DNA of 64,000 nucleotides from contig NZ_JAATJS010000003.1 of the NCBI RefSeq assembly GCF_011777495.1, forward strand, positions 1-64,000, in the 5' to 3' direction. A program made the position numbers and the translations under genes. Each line of letters begins with the position of its first letter. Position 1 is the stretch's first letter. Positions 55,199-63,199 of this stretch are shown here, one piece after another. This DNA is from Microvirga terricola (GTDB lineage Bacteria > Pseudomonadota > Alphaproteobacteria > Rhizobiales > Beijerinckiaceae). The notes beneath the pieces were generated by a model, which was not told the DNA's origin, searched no databases, and saw only the letters and a list, made by a program, of their open reading frames with translations.

Positions 55199-55909
55199 TT
55201 ATCCCTCCGGTGGAGGCTCGATCCCCAGTCGCGTCAGCACGGCTTGAGCGATCCGGTTGCAACGGGCGCCGGCGCACGGGAAGACATCGCTCACGGTGGC
55301 CGACAGAGTTCGGTCGAGGGATTGCCGCAGCAGACGCCGGGCGCGATGAAGCCTCGTCTTCACCGTTTCCGGGCGCAGGCTGAGATGCGACGCGGTTTCC
55401 TCGGTGCTCATCTCCTCGATATCCCGCAGAACGAAGACGATGCGGAAAGGCTCCGGGAGTTGGTCCACCGCGCGTTCGAGCAACCGTCGCACCTCGGCAT
55501 GCGCAGCGGCGGCTTCCGGGTCGCTGTCCTGGCGGGCCGAGGGCAGAAAGATCACGCGGGCCTCTCCCTGATCGTTGATGGCATCGATGTCGTTCAACTC
55601 GACCATTGTGCGTCGCCGTCGGAGCCGTCCGAGCGCCTCATTCAGCGCGATGCGCGTGAGCCAGGTTGAGAGCTGCGCCTCGCCCCGGAAACTGTCCAGA
55701 TGGGTGAAGGCCCGAACGTAGGCTTCCTGAACCACGTCCTCCGCCTCGGCATCGTCGTTCAGAACGCCGCGGGCCACGCGGTAGAGACGGCGGTTGTGCC
55801 TTTGCATGATGAGCCGAACCGCGGCACCGTCCCGGTTTCGGGCAAGTTCAACCAGCGCCGCATCATTGAGCCCGTCCAATCCTGTTGTCGCGACTGCTGC
55901 CGTTTGCAT
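55199..55909 (-). CDS. ECF RNA polymerase sigma factor
   Basis: The 236-residue product has sigma region 2 (LYRVARGVLNDDAEAEDVVQEAYVRAFTHLDSFRGEAQLSTW, read as adjoining parts) and region 4 (LPEPFRIVFVLRDIEEMSTEETASHLSLRPETVKTRLHRARRLL). A C-terminal extension carries CAGARCNRI, a Cys-containing tail. No anti-sigma gene is adjacent. The ATG at 55909 is chosen because upstream in-frame codons fall in the dispersed repeat. A promoter with the same two blocks as the cupredoxin operon lies upstream, suggesting self-activation. Confidence 0.92.
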   Translation of the reverse strand: MQTAAVATTGLDGLNDAALVELARNRDGAAVRLIMQRHNRRLYRVARGVLNDDAEAEDVVQEAYVRAFTHLDSFRGEAQLSTWLTRIALNEALGRLRRRRTMVELNDIDAINDQGEARVIFLPSARQDSDPEAAAAHAEVRRLLERAVDQLPEPFRIVFVLRDIEEMSTEETASHLSLRPETVKTRLHRARRLLRQSLDRTLSATVSDVFPCAGARCNRIAQAVLTRLGIEPPPEG

Positions 55910-55932
55910 GGCCAAGCCCCTGCTTCTGGTTC

Positions 55933-56038
55933 TTAGAGTTTGATCATGTCTCTTTGAAACATGATCAAACTCTCGATTCCTGAGTGCCGCATGATCGGCA
56001 AGAACAACCGGTGTCCACTGGTCTCGATCATGCTTTAG
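55933..56038. repeat. Dispersed palindromic intergenic repeat, copy 2
   Basis: The 106 bases begin TTAGAGTTTGATCATGTC and end GATCATGCTTTAG, inverted relative to copy 1 and differing from it at few positions. The element occupies nearly the whole leader between the sigma gene and its predicted promoter, so the sigma mRNA should start with this structured repeat. Confidence 0.85.
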
Positions 56039-56065
56039 ATAGAGCACCCGGAAAAAGGTTCCCGA
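56034..56065 (-). promoter_or_regulatory. Predicted ECF promoter upstream of the sigma gene
   Basis: On the minus strand GGGAACC is followed after 16 bases by ATCTAA. The same blocks and spacing (GGGAACC, 16 bases, ATCCAA) occur before the cupredoxin operon. GGAAC-type -35 elements are characteristic of ECF sigma factors. The -10 block runs into the edge of the repeat. Confidence 0.65.
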
Positions 56066-56082
56066 CGCCCTGACGCGAGTCC

Positions 56083-56613
56083 TTACGAGGGCCGGACCAC
56101 GCCTTGCTTCATGATTGTCTCGATAGAAGGGAAAGCACGGAGCGCGATGTCCGGGATCGGTTCCCCGCCTGGAGCTTGCGTCGGCAAGCTGTCGGCTGAA
56201 GACATGCCCGGTTGACCCACGACGATCCGTCCGACCATGCCCGCATGCTCATGAGGGATGCAGAAGAAATCATAGACACCCTCGACCGTGAGCGTGACAG
56301 AAAAGTTCTCGTTCGGCAGCAGGTAGTCGGAATTCCAGGGCTCGGCACCTTTCGGGATGCGCAGCGGGTGATCGAAGTTTTTCGGATGGTAAGCCGTCGC
56401 GGTATGAGAGTTGCCGGGATCCATGTTGAGCCAGCGGATGGTCTGACCGGGTTGGATGCGCAAGCCGATAGGGTCGAACCAGACATGCGAGCCGTCGGCG
56501 TTGCCCTGCATCCGGATCTCGACCAGGTCGCCGGCGAACGTGAGCCGAGGCAGGGAAAGACCGGCGAGGAGTCCCCCGCCGATCCGCAGCATGTTTCTTC
56601 GCGAGATCATCAT
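56083..56613 (-). CDS. Tat-exported cupredoxin (plastocyanin-like copper protein)
   Basis: The 176-residue product has a twin-arginine signal (ISRRNMLRIGGGLLAGLSLP) and a cupredoxin domain. Type 1 copper ligands are visible: His in GNSHTATAYH, then Cys, His and Met in FFCIPHEHAGMVGRIVV. It is probably a periplasmic electron carrier or copper-binding protein. The start overlaps the end of the upstream DUF5602-like gene (ATGATGA), so the two are translationally coupled. ATG at 56613 or 56610 is possible. The shared promoter motif links it to the ECF sigma factor encoded downstream. Confidence 0.87.
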   Translation of the reverse strand: MMISRRNMLRIGGGLLAGLSLPRLTFAGDLVEIRMQGNADGSHVWFDPIGLRIQPGQTIRWLNMDPGNSHTATAYHPKNFDHPLRIPKGAEPWNSDYLLPNENFSVTLTVEGVYDFFCIPHEHAGMVGRIVVGQPGMSSADSLPTQAPGGEPIPDIALRAFPSIETIMKQGVVRPS

Positions 56614-57029
56614 TTCGCTGCCACCCGCGCCTCCTCGGCCTTCGACACGTGCCACAGGACGACGTGCACATGGGGCTTCTCGACGCCGGGATGGCCAGCG
56701 TTGTAGTAGACATCGACATGATCGACCTTACCGCCGGGCGAGGCGAGATCGTCGAAGCGCTTGTCCTTGTTCGTCAGGTCCTCGATGGGGAGCATGTAGA
56801 TCGTGCTGACGAGTTTCCCCTCACGGTCATAGGCCAGGAACGGACCGGCGGGCAGGGTTTTGGGGTCGACAAAAAGTTGGCCCATGCCGGGCAGGAAATC
56901 GGGCAGCTTCACGAGCTCGCTCACCTTCTTGTAAGCGCCTGAAGGCGGAGCCTTCTCGACCTGATCAGCGGCCAGCGCCGGCAGGCTGAAAGCGGCGACC
57001 AGGGCGAGTGCGGTGACAGCGATCCTCAT
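56610..57029 (-). CDS. Secreted DUF5602/TTHB210-like protein
   Basis: The 139-residue product begins with a signal peptide (MRIAVTALALVAAFSLPALAA). The mature part has DFLPGMGQLFVDPKTLPAGPF, VSTIYMLPIEDL and a His-rich end (VDHVDVYYNAGHPGVEKPHVHVVLWH), matching my recollection of the TTHB210/DUF5602 domain. The several His could bind a metal, in keeping with the copper protein encoded next. A GGAGG lies seven bases before the ATG at 57029. It is the first gene of a two-gene operon. Confidence 0.75.
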   Translation of the reverse strand: MRIAVTALALVAAFSLPALAADQVEKAPPSGAYKKVSELVKLPDFLPGMGQLFVDPKTLPAGPFLAYDREGKLVSTIYMLPIEDLTNKDKRFDDLASPGGKVDHVDVYYNAGHPGVEKPHVHVVLWHVSKAEEARVAAK

Positions 57030-57080
57030 GATAATCCTCCGTTGGCGCGCGCGACCTCCATCAGGCCCGCGCATTCCCAT

Positions 57081-57108
57081 TGGATGGGGTTTGATCCGGA
57101 AGGTTCCC
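57081..57108 (-). promoter_or_regulatory. Predicted ECF promoter of the cupredoxin operon
   Basis: On the minus strand GGGAACC (57108-57102) is followed after 16 bases by ATCCAA (about 57085-57080), 50 bases before the first start codon. Both blocks and the spacing equal those upstream of the ECF sigma gene. The CCGG shortly after the first block is also shared. Confidence 0.65.
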
Positions 57109-57311
57109 GAATTTTTTGGCGCAAGATGGAGGTGGTGCGGTTCTAGCGGTGCGCCTTTATGTGCTGCAGGGCGTCGAACATCTCGAGAACCGCTCTCAAA
57201 ACGCGTTCAATGCGGGGGCCACGTGCGATCAGGCGCTATCGGCAACAGATTTCGCAGCGCGGGTGATCGTCAGGCAACCACGGCAGCGGTTCCGCGCGCA
57301 CCTGGGGGGCC

Positions 57312-57854
57312 TCAAATCCCTGCGCCATCGTCGAACCATCCTTCCCAAAGCTCGCGCGCGGCCGCTTCCTCCTCCTCGATGCGGATAAGGTGGGCGAAAA
57401 GTTCATCGCGTAATTCATTGATGCTCCGACCTGCGGGGACGTCTTCGCTAGGACAGTGCGGCTCGTCGGCGACCGGGGAGGGCGGTCGTGTGGCATTGAG
57501 GCTGCCGAGCGCGCGGGTGAGGCTCGCCAGCGGCTGGAGGGAGCGCTGGGTCAGTTCCACTGGCTTGTCCCGCAGATTCTTGGCGCGCTGAGCCGTCAGC
57601 CGCCAAAGCCGTTCCGTTGTCTTGGCCTGCTGGCGGGCGATGCGCGCCGGCAAAGCCGCGCCGGGCGGGCGATGCCACTCGCCAGCGGTGGCATAGCGCG
57701 ACACAGTTGAGGCGGAAACGCCCAGCTCCTTGCCGATGCGCTTGTAGGATCGGTCAGTGCCCTCCACCATTTCGCGGATGGTGGCAATGCGGGCGTGGGT
57801 GAGTTTTTCCTTTCGTCGAACATCGGAGGTCGTAGTCGAGGGTTGTTTGGGCAT
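57312..57854 (-). CDS. Helix-turn-helix protein of unknown function
   Basis: The 180-residue product has an N-terminal helix-turn-helix (about 18-55: IATIREMVEGTDRSYKRIGKELGVSASTVSRYATAGEW) like those of resolvase-type and small-terminase proteins. A basic linker follows, then an acidic C-terminus (LIRIEEEEAAARELWEGW) that may be a coiled coil. It could be a regulator or an orphan phage-derived DNA-binding protein; no phage genes surround it. The ATG at 57854 lacks a clear ribosome site. Confidence 0.65.
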   Translation of the reverse strand: MPKQPSTTTSDVRRKEKLTHARIATIREMVEGTDRSYKRIGKELGVSASTVSRYATAGEWHRPPGAALPARIARQQAKTTERLWRLTAQRAKNLRDKPVELTQRSLQPLASLTRALGSLNATRPPSPVADEPHCPSEDVPAGRSINELRDELFAHLIRIEEEEAAARELWEGWFDDGAGI

Positions 57855-58213
57855 GGGGAATAGAAACAATAAATATATAGAACAAAAGAAGAACAAAATA
57901 GCAGGGGGGCCGACAATGTCAAGGTCGAGCCGAGGAGACGCGCTCTTTGCGTCTCACAGCGAACTCCGGCCCTGGGGCGCAGGCGATAAAGGTGTGTGCC
58001 TCTCAGCCGGCGGAGTAGTTGTCGAAGGAGAGTCAGATCCGTTGTGGCATCGGCAGATGCGGAGAAGGTGCCGATGTGCCAGCCAAGAGGCTGAGCAACG
58101 GGATGATAGAGGCAGCCGGCTAGAACGACACTCCATGGATCCATCTGGTTGCGTGCCGGACGGGGTGATCCAATTGAACTGCCTTGGAATGAGCTCAAGC
58201 GAAGAGGTCGGCA
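57855..58213. other. Intergenic region of about 360 bases
   Basis: The left part (57860-57905) is a strikingly A-rich tract and likely holds the promoter of the helix-turn-helix gene. The rest has frames on both strands, but none has a ribosome site or recognisable sequence. A short hairpin (GAGACGC and GCGTCTC) lies around 57933-57953. Confidence 0.4.
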
Positions 58214-58890
58214 ATGCCTCAGGATGGGACCGCCATGTACTCGCATCTCCGGACGCCAAGGGCGGCGGCCGTTGCCGGAATCGTCTTTTCCATCCTGCTG
58301 GTCATCATCTTCTGGGTCTTCCGGAGCACAGTTCCGGCCGACCCGTTGGACCCGGGTGCCTGGCTCGCCTATGACTCCGGGCGCGTGGCACTGGGCTGAA
58401 CCTCATTCCCTTTGCGGGTATCGCCTTCCTCTGGTTCATCGGCGTGCTGCGCGACCGCCTCGGTTCGGAGGAAGATCGCTTCTTCGCGACGGTGTTCCTG
58501 GGCAGCGGCCTGTTGTTCCTGGCTACCCTATTTGTGGCGGCAACGATTGTCGGCGCCTTGCTGCTCATGGCCCCGTCAACCGAGCTGACCGGGACGGGTG
58601 CCGCCCCGACGTTCCACTTCGCACGCGCGGTCGCCTATATCCTGGTCAATATCTATGCGATCAAGATGGCCGGCGTCTTCATGATCTCGACATCCACCGT
58701 CGTGATCTACACCGGAATCGCTCCCCGATGGATGGCCGGGATCGGCTTCGCGCTGGCGGCGCTTGTGCTGCTCGGCAGCCTCTATCTCAACTGGAGCATC
58801 ATGGTTCTGCCCGTCTGGGTGTTGCTGATCAGCGTGCATATCCTGATCAATAACTTGCGCCGGAAGGACAGCACCCCCCATCAGCCATAG
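58214..58890 (+). pseudogene. Predicted membrane protein, frameshifted
   Basis: The frame from 58214 reads through one membrane helix (AAAVAGIVFSILLVIIFWVF) and ends at a TGA at 58397 after DSGRVALG. The next frame continues without break as LNLIPFAGIAFLWFIGVL and runs to 58890 with four more hydrophobic segments. Adding one C after GGGC at about 58396 restores a single protein of about 225 residues with five membrane helices. No family is recognised. It may be a true frameshift mutation or a sequencing error. It lies upstream of the orphan atpC on the same strand. Confidence 0.78.
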
Positions 58891-59055
58891 GGCTGGAGCC
58901 ATGTCGTGTCGTTGCAGGTTGATAACGGCTTGGGGGACGTGGCGATGCGAACGAGTGATAGCGATGATCTGTCTTCGACCGGTCGGATATGCTAGTCTGT
59001 ATGTAGGCAGTGAGCATTAGAGAGACCCGCGATCCGAACGAGCAGGAGGGCCGAG

Positions 59056-59454
59056 ATGCCGCTTTTTGCCGAGCTTGTTTCACCGGAGCGCCTCGTATTC
59101 TCGGGTGAGGTGGAATCCGTCGTGCTCCCGGCCGTGGACGGCGACATGACCATCCTCCCTGGGCACCAACCGCTGGTGACCCTGCTCAATCCGGGATTTC
59201 TGTTCGCAACGGACACCGAGGGACGCGCTCGCCGCGCATTCGTCCTTGGCGGCCTGGTTGAGGTGACAGGGTCGACAGTCACGATCTTGGCTGACCGCGT
59301 AACGGCTCTTGAGGAACTGACGCATGAGCTCCTCGATAAAGAAATTCTTCAGCTCACCATGACCCGAGACGCAGCGGCGGATCCGGCTGCACGGTTGCAG
59401 GCGGATATCGCCATCGCGCGCTTGGAAGAGTTCATGGCGAGTCTGAAGCAATAG
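59056..59454 (+). CDS. atpC: F1 ATP synthase epsilon subunit, orphan copy
   Basis: The 132-residue product is a normal-looking epsilon subunit: an N-terminal beta-sandwich with LFAELVSPERLVFSGEVESVVLPAVDGDMTILPGHQPLV (read as adjoining parts) and a C-terminal helical part (ALEELTHELLDKEI, IAIARLEEFMASL). Epsilon couples F1 to the rotor. Usually atpC follows atpD in the F1 operon; here it stands alone behind a broken membrane gene. It is therefore probably a paralogue or a leftover of a second ATPase cluster rather than the housekeeping copy. Confidence 0.88.
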   Translation: MPLFAELVSPERLVFSGEVESVVLPAVDGDMTILPGHQPLVTLLNPGFLFATDTEGRARRAFVLGGLVEVTGSTVTILADRVTALEELTHELLDKEILQLTMTRDAAADPAARLQADIAIARLEEFMASLKQ

Positions 59455-59489
59455 AGGCATGTCACACCCAACGGAGGCGCCGCAGAGCG

Positions 59490-59756
59490 ATGGCTGGCGC
59501 CACCTGGGCAGCGGACAAGCCACGCTGGCTCCGGATCGAGACCACCGTTTTGAGGATCATCGCGGTCGTTGCGCTGGCCGCGCAGGTGGTGGCGTTGGTG
59601 ACCGTGATCCATCAGATCGTCGGCGGTGCCGCGCGGCCCTCCGGACCCACCCTCCTGACCTCCGGTCTCAACGTTTGGACCAGCACCGTACTCGCCTTTG
59701 CCGTGCTGTTCTGACAACTCGACCGCGACGGGCCCGCAGGCACCGGTCAGCGGATC
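59490..59756 (+). pseudogene. Truncated membrane protein remnant with a nonsense codon
   Basis: The frame opens at 59490 and encodes two hydrophobic segments (TTVLRIIAVVALAAQVVALVTVI and VWTSTVLAFAVLF). It then meets TGA at 59712, where a Trp codon would continue it as WQLDRDGPAG, a wording I recall from predicted membrane proteins. Beyond about 59756 the frame has no protein-like sequence and enters the 3' end of atpB on the other strand. So there is both a nonsense change and a lost C-terminus. Confidence 0.55.
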
Positions 59757-59763
59757 GGTGGGA

Positions 59764-60501
59764 TCAATGGCCGGGATGCAGGGCGTCGTTCAGGTAGATG
59801 CATGTCAGGACCGTGAAAACGTAGGCCTGCAAGGTTGCGACCAGGAACTCGAACGCAGTCAGCGCGACCGTCATGAACAAGGGCAGGGGAGCCAGCAACG
59901 CGTAGCCTAGGCCCGCCGCGCCGAGCGACACGACGAAGCTGCCGAACACCTTCAGGGCAATGTGCCCACCGAGCATGTTGGCGAAGAGACGCAGGCTCAA
60001 CGAGATGGGACGCGCCAGGAACGAGATCATCTCGATGACGACGACGACCGGCAGCAGCCACGTGGGCACTCCCGACGGGACGAAGAGCCTCAGGAAGTGC
60101 ATTCCATGCTTCATGGTCCCGTAGATGACCACGGTCGCGATCACCAGCAGGGCGAGGGCGAAGGTGACGATGACCTGGCTGGTGACGGTGAAGAAGCCGG
60201 GAATCAGGCCAAGCAGGTTGCACGTCAGCACGAACATGAAGAGCGAGAATACGAAGGGGAAGAACCTCATGCCCTCCTCCCCTGCCGTGTCCCTTATGGT
60301 CCCGGCTACAAAGTCGTGCAGCAATTCGGCCATCGACTGGGCGCGACCGGGAACGACGGCGCGCTTGCGGGTGGCAAGCAGCAGGCCACCCACGATGACC
60401 ACCACGGCGGTTATCATGAACAGTGCCGCATTCGTGACGGCGAAATGCTGCCCCAGGGGAATGACAGGCTTGACGACAAACTGCTCCATAGGGCTTGCCA
60501 T
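59764..60501 (-). CDS. atpB: F0 ATP synthase subunit a, orphan copy
   Basis: The 245-residue product is a full-length subunit a with about five to six membrane helices and the key channel region [15 protein letters not shown] (the essential Arg) plus the ending [13 protein letters not shown]. Subunit a forms the proton half-channels. In Hyphomicrobiales atpB is normally followed by atpE and atpF genes; here nothing follows it and the neighbouring atpC points the opposite way. AGGAG lies eight bases before the ATG at 60501. Whether it replaces, duplicates or merely survives from an F0 operon cannot be told. Confidence 0.9.
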   Translation of the reverse strand: MASPMEQFVVKPVIPLGQHFAVTNAALFMITAVVVIVGGLLLATRKRAVVPGRAQSMAELLHDFVAGTIRDTAGEEGMRFFPFVFSLFMFVLTCNLLGLIPGFFTVTSQVIVTFALALLVIATVVIYGTMKHGMHFLRLFVPSGVPTWLLPVVVVIEMISFLARPISLSLRLFANMLGGHIALKVFGSFVVSLGAAGLGYALLAPLPLFMTVALTAFEFLVATLQAYVFTVLTCIYLNDALHPGH

Positions 60502-60808
60502 TGCTGCGTCTCCTGACAGCCACGCCTCAAATGCGATCCGCACCTCATCGGCGACAATGTCCGGCAAGGAGGAATATCGAACATCGCCGACGGTCCTTGA
60601 ACGTCTCAAATTGGCACATCAGAGACACCGGGACCCTACAACACGTTTGTAGAGAGGGCATTCCAAGGGAAACGAAGGAATTACTGGAAACGAAGGAATT
60701 ACTTGGAACGTTTCATCAGCGTTCCAACAGAGATTGATAATATTTCATCATTTGCGCTGATGGCTGTTCTGGCGTAACCCGGTTGCCCGTAACTGGGCCA
60801 TAAACACC
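60502..60808. other. Divergent regulatory region between atpB and the EamA transporter
   Basis: No gene is supported here. Two perfect 18-base direct repeats (GGAAACGAAGGAATTACT) lie at 60668-60703 and are followed at once by an inverted repeat GGAACG, nine bases, CGTTCC at 60705-60725. The next 50 bases are AT-rich. This arrangement looks like a binding-site cluster upstream of the transporter gene. Confidence 0.55.
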
Positions 60809-61738
60809 ATGACGCAAGCCACAGCCATGCCCTCCGCCGCGTCGGCGCGGATCGACGGCACCACTCTCGGGCTTTACGCCGCGACGGTCTTTCTGTGGGG
60901 CGTGAGCTGGATCGGCATTCGCGCGCAGCTTGGTGTCGTCGCGCCGGAAATGTCGGTGCTGTGGCGCTTCCTGCTGGCGGCGCTCGTCACCTGGGGCTGG
61001 GTGTTGGTGGCGGGAAAACAGGTGCGCTTTTCGCTCAGCGATCACCTGCGTTTCTTCTTCACCGGTTGCTGCCTGTTCTCCTTCAACTTCATCAGCTTCT
61101 ACTACGGCGGGTTGACGGTGCCCTCGGGGCTTTTATCCGTCGTGTTCTCGCTCGCCTCGATCTTCAACCTCGTTCTCGGCTTCGTGCTGTTTCGACAGAA
61201 GGTGGAGCCGCGCGTGGCGCTTGGTGGCGTTGTCGGCGTGAGCGGCATCGGGCTTCTGTTCTGGCCGGAGATTGCGGGCGCGGGTTTCAATGCCGGCGCA
61301 GCGTGGGGCCTCGCGCTCTGCACGCTCGGCACGCTGTTCTTCTGCTCCGGCAATATGATCTCGACCATCGTGCAGCGTCGCGGCGCGCCGCTGATTTCGG
61401 CCAATGCCTGGGCCATGACCTATGGCTGCTGCATTCTGCTCGCGCTCAATCTCGTGCGCGGGAATGCCTTCATCATCGAGCCGACCTTCAAATATATCGG
61501 CTCGCTCATTTATCTCGCGATTGGCGCGTCGGTGCTGGCGTTCGCGTCGTATCTCACGCTGCTGCGCCGGCTCGGCGCGGCGCGCGCGGGTTATGCGACG
61601 GTGCTGTTTCCCATCATCGCGCTCGGCGTCTCGACATTGCTCGAAGGCTATGTGTGGACGCCGCTTGCCGTCATCGGCGTGGTGCTGGCGCTGACGGGCA
61701 ACGTGCTCGTGCTGCGCCGTCCTGCGCCGAAGGCGTGA
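60809..61738 (+). CDS. EamA-family drug/metabolite transporter
   Basis: The 309-residue product has ten hydrophobic helices in two EamA halves, with LYAATVFLWGVSWIGIRAQLG at the start of the first and LGTLFFCSGNMISTIVQRRG at the start of the second. The end is LAVIGVVLALTGNVLVL. Such transporters often export amino acids or other metabolites; the substrate is unknown. It converges on the LysR-type regulator with a 3-base gap. Confidence 0.9.
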   Translation: MTQATAMPSAASARIDGTTLGLYAATVFLWGVSWIGIRAQLGVVAPEMSVLWRFLLAALVTWGWVLVAGKQVRFSLSDHLRFFFTGCCLFSFNFISFYYGGLTVPSGLLSVVFSLASIFNLVLGFVLFRQKVEPRVALGGVVGVSGIGLLFWPEIAGAGFNAGAAWGLALCTLGTLFFCSGNMISTIVQRRGAPLISANAWAMTYGCCILLALNLVRGNAFIIEPTFKYIGSLIYLAIGASVLAFASYLTLLRRLGAARAGYATVLFPIIALGVSTLLEGYVWTPLAVIGVVLALTGNVLVLRRPAPKA

Positions 61739-61741
61739 GAA

Positions 61742-62632
61742 CTACTCCGCCGCCACCGGAAAGACGGTGCGCGTCGAGCCGAGATTGTCGAGCGACTGCT
61801 TGATGTGAAAGCCCAGCGCATCCGCCAGCGGGTTCTCCTCGCGGCGTGCGCGGATCAGGCCGATCTTGCACGAGGGCAGGGCAGGGAAGCCGTCCGAGGG
61901 ACCTAAGATCCGCATGCCGGGACGCACCGCGCTCTCCGGCAGAACAGACACCGCGAGCCCCGCCAGAACCGCCGCGCCGACGGCGTTCGAGTTCCAGCTC
62001 ACATAAAGGATGCGGAAGGCGCGGTCCGCGCTCTCGAGAGCCTCGGTCGCGGAGTGGCGCCAGTCGCAATTCGGGCGGCCCATGGCGAGCGGGATCGGGG
62101 TTTCCTCATGCACGCCGTGGCGCGCCGACGTCACCCAGAGCAGCTGCTCGATGCGCACGATCTCGGAGGGGCCGCGCCGGTCCACATGGGTGATGATCGC
62201 GAGGTCGAGGTCGCCGTTCTGCACGCGCTCGATGAGGTGGTGCGTCGGCTCGCAGATCACCGTCACCTCGGCCTTCGGGTTGGAGCGCGAGAAGCGGGCC
62301 AGAATCTCGGGCAGGTAGCGGTCTGCATAGTCGTCCGGCAGGCCGAGGCGCACGCGGCCGATCAGCTCCTTGTCGTTGAAGGAGGCCATGCACTCCGAAT
62401 TCAGTCGCACGATGCGACGCGCATAATCGAGAAGCCGTTCGCCCTCGTCGGTGAGCTTCGACAAGCGCCCGTCGCGCTCGAAGATCGCCCGCCCGACCCG
62501 GTCCTCCAGCCGCTTCATCTGCATCGAGACCGCACTCTGTGTCTTGTGCACGATCTCCGCCGCCCGCGTGAACGACCCCGTATCGGCAATGGCGACGAAT
62601 GTCCGGAGCTGGTCGATATCAAGCAAATGCAT
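61742..62632 (-). CDS. LysR-family transcriptional regulator
   Basis: The 296-residue product has the LysR winged helix (LDIDQLRTFVAIADTGSFTRAAEIVHKTQSAVSMQMKRLEDRVG, read as adjoining parts; about 4-62) and a periplasmic-binding-like effector domain (VRLGLPDDYADRYLPEILARF onward). The effector is unknown. It is divergent from the DUF1127 gene, with a long palindrome between them, and converges on the EamA transporter. Either neighbour could be its target. Confidence 0.93.
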   Translation of the reverse strand: MHLLDIDQLRTFVAIADTGSFTRAAEIVHKTQSAVSMQMKRLEDRVGRAIFERDGRLSKLTDEGERLLDYARRIVRLNSECMASFNDKELIGRVRLGLPDDYADRYLPEILARFSRSNPKAEVTVICEPTHHLIERVQNGDLDLAIITHVDRRGPSEIVRIEQLLWVTSARHGVHEETPIPLAMGRPNCDWRHSATEALESADRAFRILYVSWNSNAVGAAVLAGLAVSVLPESAVRPGMRILGPSDGFPALPSCKIGLIRARREENPLADALGFHIKQSLDNLGSTRTVFPVAAE

Positions 62633-62733
62633 GGTTCAGGCCCTACCATCAATATGAATGATGATACGCATCTAAAACAATCGTTTCAAGTGATGTCTGA
62701 CCTATGTTACATCTAATTTGAGAGCGGGAATTA

Positions 62734-62760
62734 AATGTAATTATATCAATAAATTACATT
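62734..62760. promoter_or_regulatory. Palindrome in the LysR/DUF1127 intergenic region
   Basis: A perfect inverted repeat, AATGTAATT, nine bases, AATTACATT, lies in an AT-rich stretch between the divergent genes. A related half-site (ATGTTACAT) is at about 62704-62712. It may be a regulator operator; the lack of a T-run and the position upstream of both genes argue against a terminator. Confidence 0.5.
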
Positions 62761-62852
62761 GATTTTTCGTCTCAAAACTGGCCTCGATGGGCGCGACAGC
62801 CTTCTGATGTTCCAGGTTCATGCCGAGATAAGGAAGCACAAGGAGACCTCCA

Positions 62853-63179
62853 ATGACCCGGTCCACGACCTTTGCTATGAACGTCCCTGCTGCGACGTTT
62901 GCAGCGTCGGTGGCCCGAGCTGTCGCGAGCCTGGTCCGCGCGCTCAAACATCGCCGCGAGGTCATGCATCTTGCAGAGTTTGACGATCGGATGCTCAAGG
63001 ACATCGGCCTGACGCGCGCCGATGTCGAAGGCGCGCTCGCTGAGCCCTTGGTGCGGAACCCGTCATCGGTGTTGGTTCGATGCGCGGCCCGGCGTGCCTG
63101 GTCCGAAAGGATGGTGAAGTCGGAGCGCAACGTCCACCTGGTCGCTCCCACCGTGAATTCCGTCCGCCTTTGCGCGTGA
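62853..63179 (+). CDS. DUF1127 family protein
   Basis: The 108-residue product contains the DUF1127 (YjiS-like) core VMHLAEFDDRMLKDIGLTRADVEGALAEP at about residues 37-65, an Arg-rich motif family common in alphaproteobacteria. Longer than the usual 45-70 residues, it has an N-terminal helix and a 40-residue C-terminal extension. Small relatives act as RNA- or regulator-binding proteins in phosphate and C1 metabolism; the role here is unknown. GGAG precedes the ATG by seven to eight bases. Confidence 0.8.
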   Translation: MTRSTTFAMNVPAATFAASVARAVASLVRALKHRREVMHLAEFDDRMLKDIGLTRADVEGALAEPLVRNPSSVLVRCAARRAWSERMVKSERNVHLVAPTVNSVRLCA

Positions 63180-63199
63180 CCCTGACTTAGGGGCGATGA

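Noticed and set aside
55910..56047. N-terminal extension of the sigma factor through ADHAALRNREFDHVSKRHDQ
   Set aside because: This peptide is the translation of the dispersed repeat; similar peptides arise at the other copies in unrelated contexts.
57757..58374. A 205-residue plus-strand frame
   Set aside because: It overlaps the helix-turn-helix gene and the frameshifted membrane gene in the wrong frame and has no protein-like features between them.
59056..60501. An N-ATPase-type operon containing atpC and atpB
   Set aside because: The two genes face opposite ways and the other expected subunits are absent, so there is no operon.
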